Shown one piece after another: positions 59,564-64,000 of a stretch of DNA of 64,000 nucleotides. A model generated the notes under the pieces. It saw only the letters and a list, made by a program, of their open reading frames with translations. It did not search any database and was not told the DNA's origin. A program made the position numbers and the translations under genes. Source of the DNA: Treponema sp. (GTDB lineage: Bacteria; Spirochaetota; Spirochaetia; Treponematales; Treponemataceae); the NCBI GenBank assembly GCA_014804005.1, contig JAAVAP010000023.1:1-64000 (forward strand), in the 5' to 3' direction. How positions within the stretch are numbered: the stretch's first letter is position 1; every line of letters begins with the position of its first letter.

Positions 59564-59848
59564 ATGCAAAATGAAAATTTGGGTGGGATATGGTGTTAAT
59601 AAGGGTGGTAAATGCCGTAAAAGTATTTTTGTTGGATAGGGGTAGAAAAGCAAGTAACGCGAATGTATTTGCTTTATTTAATAATCAGTAAAATTATAGA
59701 AATAGTTCTTATTTACTTTTTACATAATTTCCAGTATAATTTAATCGAACACAGATATATTTATCGAATAAGGAATATATCTGCACCTTGCTTTATGGTA
59801 TACGTTATATAACATATGCCTTTTTTAAATTTTACTGAGAGGTACGAA

Positions 59849-60148
59849 ATGAATCCCAAAAAACAAAGTAAATTATTTTATGTTTCGTTATTACTGTGCA
59901 GCATATTTGCGTTCAGTTGCCTTATGTTTTTGTTTGACAACAATTTACAGGAAGTTTTGTTTCGATTCGGCGATACATTGAAAGGTAAAACACTTAATCG
60001 ACGTGATTTTCAAATTGTTGAACTCTTTTTTTCGGGATTGTGTTTTTTTATCACGTTTCCATTTTATTTTTTTAATTTTCGATACTATTGGGAAAAAGAA
60101 ACAATTTCACTTGGTAAAAAAATGGGGGGGGGTATAATTCATACATAA
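59849..60148 (+). CDS. N-terminal part of a GtrII-like transferase, frameshifted at a G9 tract
   Basis: A 99-residue reading frame with two membrane segments (LFYVSLLLCSIFAFSCLMFLF; IVELFFSGLCFFITFPFYFF). GAGAGG lies 7 nt before ATG 59849; upstream ATG 59816 is less likely. The frame runs through ATG9 at 60122-60132 and stops at 60148. One additional G joins it to the frame at 60244-61650 without any stop, giving about 600 residues. As sequenced the gene appears switched off. Confidence 0.7.
   Translation: MNPKKQSKLFYVSLLLCSIFAFSCLMFLFDNNLQEVLFRFGDTLKGKTLNRRDFQIVELFFSGLCFFITFPFYFFNFRYYWEKETISLGKKMGGGIIHT
60124..60132 (+). repeat. G9 tract splitting the GtrII-like gene
   Basis: AAATG9TATAATTC. 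G9 ends the N-terminal frame eight codons later; G10 fuses it to the downstream frame. Confidence 0.92.
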
Positions 60149-60243
60149 GAAGTTATTTTGAATTTTTAAAAAATAATGTTCGATTATTAATTTTTGTAAT
60201 TTTTATTCTGACAGCAATCTACGGTTTAAAGCTCTTCAATATA

Positions 60244-61650
60244 GTGATTTCCATGGATACTGATCTTCATATGGAGCATAACCAGTGGGCATGGTCAATC
60301 CAGATTGGTCGATTTGGCTACGCTTTTTTACAAAAACTTTTTCATCCATTTGGTTTTAACCTATACCTTTCGACTTTTTTGGCACTTACGTTTCTTGCCA
60401 TGGGAACTATGGCATGGTGTCATTTTATAAACATTGTTTCTCCATCGGAAAAACGTATGCCGCTTTATCTTTTTGCGGCTTTCTTTGCATCATCAAATGT
60501 TTGGACATCACAAATTTATTTCAGCTGTCAGTCGGCAGAGGCTCTGTTTATTGTGTTTATTTGTCCGATCGTGGTGTATTTTTTTTTCGTAGGGATTTTA
60601 CATAAAAATAAAATTCATATTGCTTTGTCGATGTTGATGGTTGTCTTTATTATTTCTGTCTACCAATCTTCCGTTCTGATGATTTGCGTCGGGCTTTTAA
60701 TCTGTTTTTATTATAACAATTGTCGTCCTGATGAAACAAACGATAGTGAGAAGGAACGTTGGATTCTTGCGCTCAAAATTATTGTTGCCGTCGCTATATG
60801 CCTTGTGGTTTATTTCTTGGTAGACAGGCTTGTCTGTGCGGCATTTGGAATTCAAAAGGGAGATTTCTACCATGATGAATATCTTAAGAAAGATACAAGT
60901 TTAATCAAAAATCTTGCTAAATTTCTTGTAAAAATGGCGGCAAGAAATCCTTTGACCGCAATTTTCCTTGTGGTTACTTTTCCGATGTATCTTTTTATTG
61001 TACGGCAAAAGAATTCCGTGGTCTGCGCTATCACATTGCTTTTAATTCCCGCAAGTTGCTGTGTTTTTGGCATTATCACGGGAACTGTCAGTTATAGGGT
61101 TGAATATAGTACTCCGCTTGCAATGGCATTCATAATTTTCGTACTTCTTAAGAATTTCAAGGGATCTGCGCGGATAGCAGCCTTTTTGATAGGAACTGTA
61201 TTAGGATTTCTTTGTGTGGAAGAAAGTTCCATGTTCAACTATACTGAACTCCGCCGCCATGAGCAGGATAAGGCTATCGCGCAGGATATTGCGTCGCGGA
61301 TAGGAATGCTTGGAACACCTGAAGAAATAAGCAAGCTACCTGTTTTGCTTTATGGAACATATAAAACAGAGTTTAATTCCGGGCATTTAAATAGAGGTGT
61401 CTTCTGTCATTCCGCATTCCACTCAGGGGGAGGTAGTCTTACCGACGCGACAAGACGAGGCATTGCTTTTATGAACGATATTGGTTTTGTAAGCTATGAT
61501 TTCAAGAAAATTTCCGTTGATGATATGTCACTTGTCTTAAAAGCGCGTGCTGAGGCAGAAAGCATGCCGAATTATCCGAAAAAGGGCTGTGTGAAAAATA
61601 TCGGCGATGCTATAGTAGTTCGGCTTTCTGATATAACGGACGAATTATAA
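60244..61650 (+). CDS. GtrII-like glucosyltransferase, C-terminal part
   Basis: A 468-residue frame with about ten membrane segments. MDTDLHMEHNQWAWSIQIGRFGYAFLQKL near the start resembles the GtrII-type loop with acidic residues and GRxxY found in polytopic glucosyltransferases that modify O-antigen or other surface glycans. The frame is open back to the G9 tract at 60124 and encodes a membrane segment before 60244 (LLIFVIFILTAIYGLKLF), so the GTG at 60244 is only a nominal start and has no ribosome site. The gene is AT-rich relative to its neighbours. Confidence 0.72.
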   Translation: MISMDTDLHMEHNQWAWSIQIGRFGYAFLQKLFHPFGFNLYLSTFLALTFLAMGTMAWCHFINIVSPSEKRMPLYLFAAFFASSNVWTSQIYFSCQSAEALFIVFICPIVVYFFFVGILHKNKIHIALSMLMVVFIISVYQSSVLMICVGLLICFYYNNCRPDETNDSEKERWILALKIIVAVAICLVVYFLVDRLVCAAFGIQKGDFYHDEYLKKDTSLIKNLAKFLVKMAARNPLTAIFLVVTFPMYLFIVRQKNSVVCAITLLLIPASCCVFGIITGTVSYRVEYSTPLAMAFIIFVLLKNFKGSARIAAFLIGTVLGFLCVEESSMFNYTELRRHEQDKAIAQDIASRIGMLGTPEEISKLPVLLYGTYKTEFNSGHLNRGVFCHSAFHSGGGSLTDATRRGIAFMNDIGFVSYDFKKISVDDMSLVLKARAEAESMPNYPKKGCVKNIGDAIVVRLSDITDEL

Positions 61651-61734
61651 TTCAAGAAAGGCGAATTAGATATCTCGACCAATGGTTCCATTCACTAGAG
61701 AAAAAAAAAACGCCCGTTCAATAACTCTCTAATT

Positions 61735-62670
61735 CTATTCATTATAAAAGTCTTTTGTCAATTCCCGCGCGAATCCGCGTAACAGGGAGGCTGATTCATA
61801 CTCCGTTTTCCTGCGCGGGCTTGTGTGGAACTCGTTGAATTCCGCTTTCGTGAATTCGTCGCCGAGTTCTTGCGCAAGCGCCGTTCCTGGATGAAAGAGG
61901 ATTTCTGCCGTGATGCTGCGATGCCGTACAAGCCGGGCGAATGCGGGCAGGGCTGCCTTGAGCCGCACCGAATCCATATTTCCACTGAAAAAAACGCCGC
62001 AGATGCAGTTGTCGTCAAGTCGCATTTTCCTTAATTTGCGCGAGACTCGGTGCGCAAAGAAATTCAAAATCAAGCATTTGACAAAGTTTGCGGGTGAGAA
62101 TCTGCGGAAAAACTTGCCGCTCCTGAGATACGGAAAAAGCGGATCCCGTGCGTTCCGTATGAATTCCGTGTTGAATCCATGTGCCGAAAGGGAACGGATT
62201 GCATCGCAGAGCGCGTCGAACACAAGCGGAATCATGTGAGGATGCTGGTGGCTGTCGAACCGCAGCCTCTGTTCCCGCAATATGCCAGAATCTATAACGG
62301 CGCGTGCCTGCCGCTCGATTTCTGCCGCAAGCTCGCGCCTAATATTTTTCCGCATGAAAGGATTGTAATTCCAAAGCAGAAGCCACCCCCATGAGATGCG
62401 GAAAAATCCGTGCTCGTCCGTCAGGTGCGGCACTTCGCTGTGCGCGCAGAGGCTTTTCCCTTCCATAAAGTTAAGGTGGACTGAAATTTTTGGATAGGGA
62501 AACTGTCCGTTTTCGTTTGCGAGCAAAGCGCAGGCGCGCGGAAAGGCACTCATGTTCGGCATGACGCTTATGCTGTCGAGCGTTCCCGATTCGAGCAGCG
62601 TCGTAATGTCTTGGTCGGAATGCGCCGTCAACGCGAAATCGTCGGCATGGAAGTCAAACACGCTCGGCAT
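61735..62670 (-). CDS. YdjC/ChbG-like carbohydrate deacetylase
   Basis: A 311-residue protein with the YdjC metal-binding motifs: FHADDFALT (Asp-Asp), SVHLNFMEG (His), DSHQHPHMIP (HxxxH-like) and a later FHPGTA. Members remove acetyl groups from sugars such as N-acetylglucosamine oligomers. Residues 80-210 are more divergent. ATG 62670 has GGAG 6 nt upstream and overlaps the 3' end of the GtrB-like gene by 17 bp. Clustering with two glycosyltransferases suggests a role in a surface glycan. Confidence 0.8.
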   Translation of the reverse strand: MPSVFDFHADDFALTAHSDQDITTLLESGTLDSISVMPNMSAFPRACALLANENGQFPYPKISVHLNFMEGKSLCAHSEVPHLTDEHGFFRISWGWLLLWNYNPFMRKNIRRELAAEIERQARAVIDSGILREQRLRFDSHQHPHMIPLVFDALCDAIRSLSAHGFNTEFIRNARDPLFPYLRSGKFFRRFSPANFVKCLILNFFAHRVSRKLRKMRLDDNCICGVFFSGNMDSVRLKAALPAFARLVRHRSITAEILFHPGTALAQELGDEFTKAEFNEFHTSPRRKTEYESASLLRGFARELTKDFYNE

Positions 62671-63634
62671 CATCTTCTCCGCCAATGCGCTTGCTTACGA
62701 TATATTGCGGTCGCCCTTTTATCTCGTCATACACTTGTGCGAGGTACACGCCGATTATGCCGAGCGAAATCATCACGCCGCCAAAACCGAGGAGCATGAC
62801 GATAAGCAAAGTGGGAAAGCCGTCGGCGGCAGCACCGCGCACGAAAGCGACGAGCGTGTCGATGACGAGGATTATCCCGATTGCGGCGAAAACTGCGCCG
62901 ATTGCCATCACGATAAAAAGCGGCGCGTAGCTGAAGCAGACGACATTGTTTATCGCGTACTTGACCAGTGATTTTGTTGACCATTTTGAAGTGCCGGAAG
63001 CGCGTTCGGCAACCTCATAATAAACGGTCGTCGTTTTGAATCCGACCCAAAACGACAACGCCCGAAAAAACGTGTTGCGCTCGCGGAGTTTCGCGAGTTC
63101 TGCGACGACTTTTCTGTCGAGCAGTTTGTAGTCGCTGGAATTTTTCATGTCCATGCCGACGGCACGGCTGATGAGTCCGTAAAAAATCTTTGTGAACAAG
63201 CGATGAAAAAGGGATTCCCTGCCGCGGTCGGACTTGACGCCTTCAACGACCTCGTAACCTTTTTTCCATGCGGCGTACATTTCGGGAATCAGCGAGACAG
63301 GGTGCTGCAAATCCGCGTCAAGGATGACGGCGCAGTCTCCAGTCGCACTCCGAAGCCCTGCGAAAAGCGCGGCTTCTTTGCCGAAATTTCGTGAAAAGAA
63401 AACGCCTTTTACGTTTCCGTGTATACCCCCCCCCATTATTTTATTTTCAACAATGTCAGTGATTTTTTCCGCAGTTCCGTCAGTCGAGCCGTCGTTCACA
63501 AAGATCAGTTCATACCGCGCCCCGTCGTCAGAAAGGAGGCCTTGTCCCGAAAAAAGAGTTTCTATCGCCTCAAAAAACGGCACGACATTCGATTCTTCGT
63601 TATAGCACGGAACAACAAGCGAAATTTTTGGCAT
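62654..63634 (-). CDS. GtrB-like polyprenyl-phosphate glycosyltransferase
   Basis: A 326-residue GT2 protein: SLVVPCYNEESNV, VNDGSTDGT, DADLQHP and the SSDYKLLDR...RERNTFFRALSFWVGFKTTTVYYEV region, then two C-terminal membrane segments, as in GtrB/DPM1-type enzymes that load a sugar onto undecaprenyl phosphate. Residues 68-70 (Gly-Gly-Gly) are encoded by a G9 tract at 63426-63434 in a variable loop. ATG 63634 has GAGG 8 nt upstream. It would supply the lipid-linked donor for the GtrII-like transferase. Confidence 0.88.
   Translation of the reverse strand: MPKISLVVPCYNEESNVVPFFEAIETLFSGQGLLSDDGARYELIFVNDGSTDGTAEKITDIVENKIMGGGIHGNVKGVFFSRNFGKEAALFAGLRSATGDCAVILDADLQHPVSLIPEMYAAWKKGYEVVEGVKSDRGRESLFHRLFTKIFYGLISRAVGMDMKNSSDYKLLDRKVVAELAKLRERNTFFRALSFWVGFKTTTVYYEVAERASGTSKWSTKSLVKYAINNVVCFSYAPLFIVMAIGAVFAAIGIILVIDTLVAFVRGAAADGFPTLLIVMLLGFGGVMISLGIIGVYLAQVYDEIKGRPQYIVSKRIGGEDDAERV
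63426..63434 (-). repeat. G9 tract inside the GtrB-like gene
   Basis: Minus strand AATG9TATACAC, in frame as sequenced (Met-Gly-Gly-Gly-Ile-His). Slippage by one base would truncate the enzyme at about residue 75-100. Confidence 0.9.
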
Positions 63635-63677
63635 GACGACTTCCTCACTATGATTTTGGCAGATGTGCCAAAACAAT

Positions 63678-63705
63678 TGTATACTATTACGGCGGTAACT
63701 GTCAA
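63678..63705 (-). promoter_or_regulatory. Promoter of the GtrB-like gene
   Basis: TTGACA (63705-63700), 16-nt spacer, TATACA (63683-63678). Confidence 0.55.
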
Positions 63706-63735
63706 GGTTCGTGTTTGCATTGCACTGCGTTCTCC

Positions 63736-63764
63736 TTGAAAACAAATCGGAAAGTTTGTATACT
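63736..63764 (+). promoter_or_regulatory. Promoter of the divergent membrane-protein gene, near-leaderless
   Basis: TTGAAA (63736-63741), 17-nt spacer, TATACT (63759-63764), eight bases to ATG 63773; no ribosome site. Confidence 0.55.
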
Positions 63765-63772
63765 GTTCAATT

Positions 63773-64000
63773 ATGGAAAAAGAAAATATTCCTTGCAAAA
63801 AGAAAGTTGTCTTCGTGGTGCTTGCTCTTCTGTTTGTATCAAGCGCACTTCTTGCGATGCCTGTTTCCATATATGCGATTCTCGGTTTTGCCGAGCAGTA
63901 TTTGGGGCGTTCGCTGCGGGATCCGGCGCGGTGGATTGAGATTATAAAGCACTGCTCGTTCATCGCGATGACAATTATCGCGCTTGCGGTTTTTCTCGGC
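63773..64000 (+). CDS. Membrane protein, 5' part only
   Basis: The frame is open from ATG 63773 to the window end (76 codons). It has a membrane segment at residues 12-30 (VVFVVLALLFVSSALLAMPVS) and the start of a second one at about 66. The position, divergent from the GtrB-like gene, and the long first extracytoplasmic loop fit a polytopic glycosyltransferase or similar surface-glycan gene, but no motif is visible yet. Confidence 0.6.
   Translation, partial: MEKENIPCKKKVVFVVLALLFVSSALLAMPVSIYAILGFAEQYLGRSLRDPARWIEIIKHCSFIAMTIIALAVFLG

Overview
The window reads as chromosome of a spirochaete, most probably a gut- or rumen-type Treponema. The indicators are a GreA transcript-cleavage factor carrying a very long N-terminal helical extension, an archaeal-type class I lysyl-tRNA synthetase, a spirochaetal/mitochondrial-like EF-G, many lipoproteins and outer-membrane barrels with export signals, and homopolymeric G tracts of the kind known to vary in length in treponemes. 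Assignment is from protein reading only.

Layout. (1) 1-21.6 kb is accessory. It starts with the 5' end of a type I modification (HsdM-like) gene, a possibly truncated gene, and an AT-rich two-gene module whose second gene is a class III nucleotide cyclase. Next come two HU-like paralogues in duplicated settings, an orphan HicB and a BrnT/BrnA toxin-antitoxin pair. A four-gene lipoprotein/outer-membrane operon (12327 to 6873, minus strand), a DUF4143 ATPase, another lipoprotein, a histidine kinase followed by three tandem paralogous membrane proteins, and a MATE exporter with its PadR regulator complete it. (2) 21.7-59.5 kb is housekeeping: thrS, a PfkB kinase, greA, a tRNA cluster (Ser, Ser, Arg, Ser, then Ala), purD, a purH-like transformylase, PPK2, an ApbE-like gene, a cluster of secreted CsgG/LPP20-like proteins, the rpsP-KH-rimM-trmD-rplS-fliK-like-flhB-like block, lysS, fusA and pflA. 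(3) 59.8-64 kb is a surface-glycan cassette: a GtrII-like transferase split by a G9 tract, a YdjC/ChbG-like deacetylase, a GtrB-like glycosyltransferase with an in-frame G9 tract, and the start of a divergent membrane-protein gene.

The main unexplained structure is a family of seven G8-G9 tracts, each followed by TA. Three occupy the three consecutive junctions of the kinase/paralogue operon, where they fall at Shine-Dalgarno distance from the next start. One splits the GtrII-like gene so that a single extra G would restore a 600-residue protein. One lies in a lipoprotein signal peptide, one inside the GtrB-like gene and one just before the first gene of the lipoprotein operon. I saw no G/C run of eight or more in the housekeeping part. 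A second pattern is a duplicated divergent control region (12.33-12.78 kb and 15.14-15.68 kb). Each copy has the same 38-bp promoter/operator block toward a G-tract surface gene and an array of 23-bp iterons toward the opposite gene. A third is an intergenic element of four consecutive hairpins in at least three clear copies. A fourth is a set of genes whose -10 box lies 5-9 nt before ATG without a Shine-Dalgarno sequence, suggesting leaderless mRNAs.

Functional names come from motif recognition without database searches; all repeat and promoter coordinates were read directly from the sequence.
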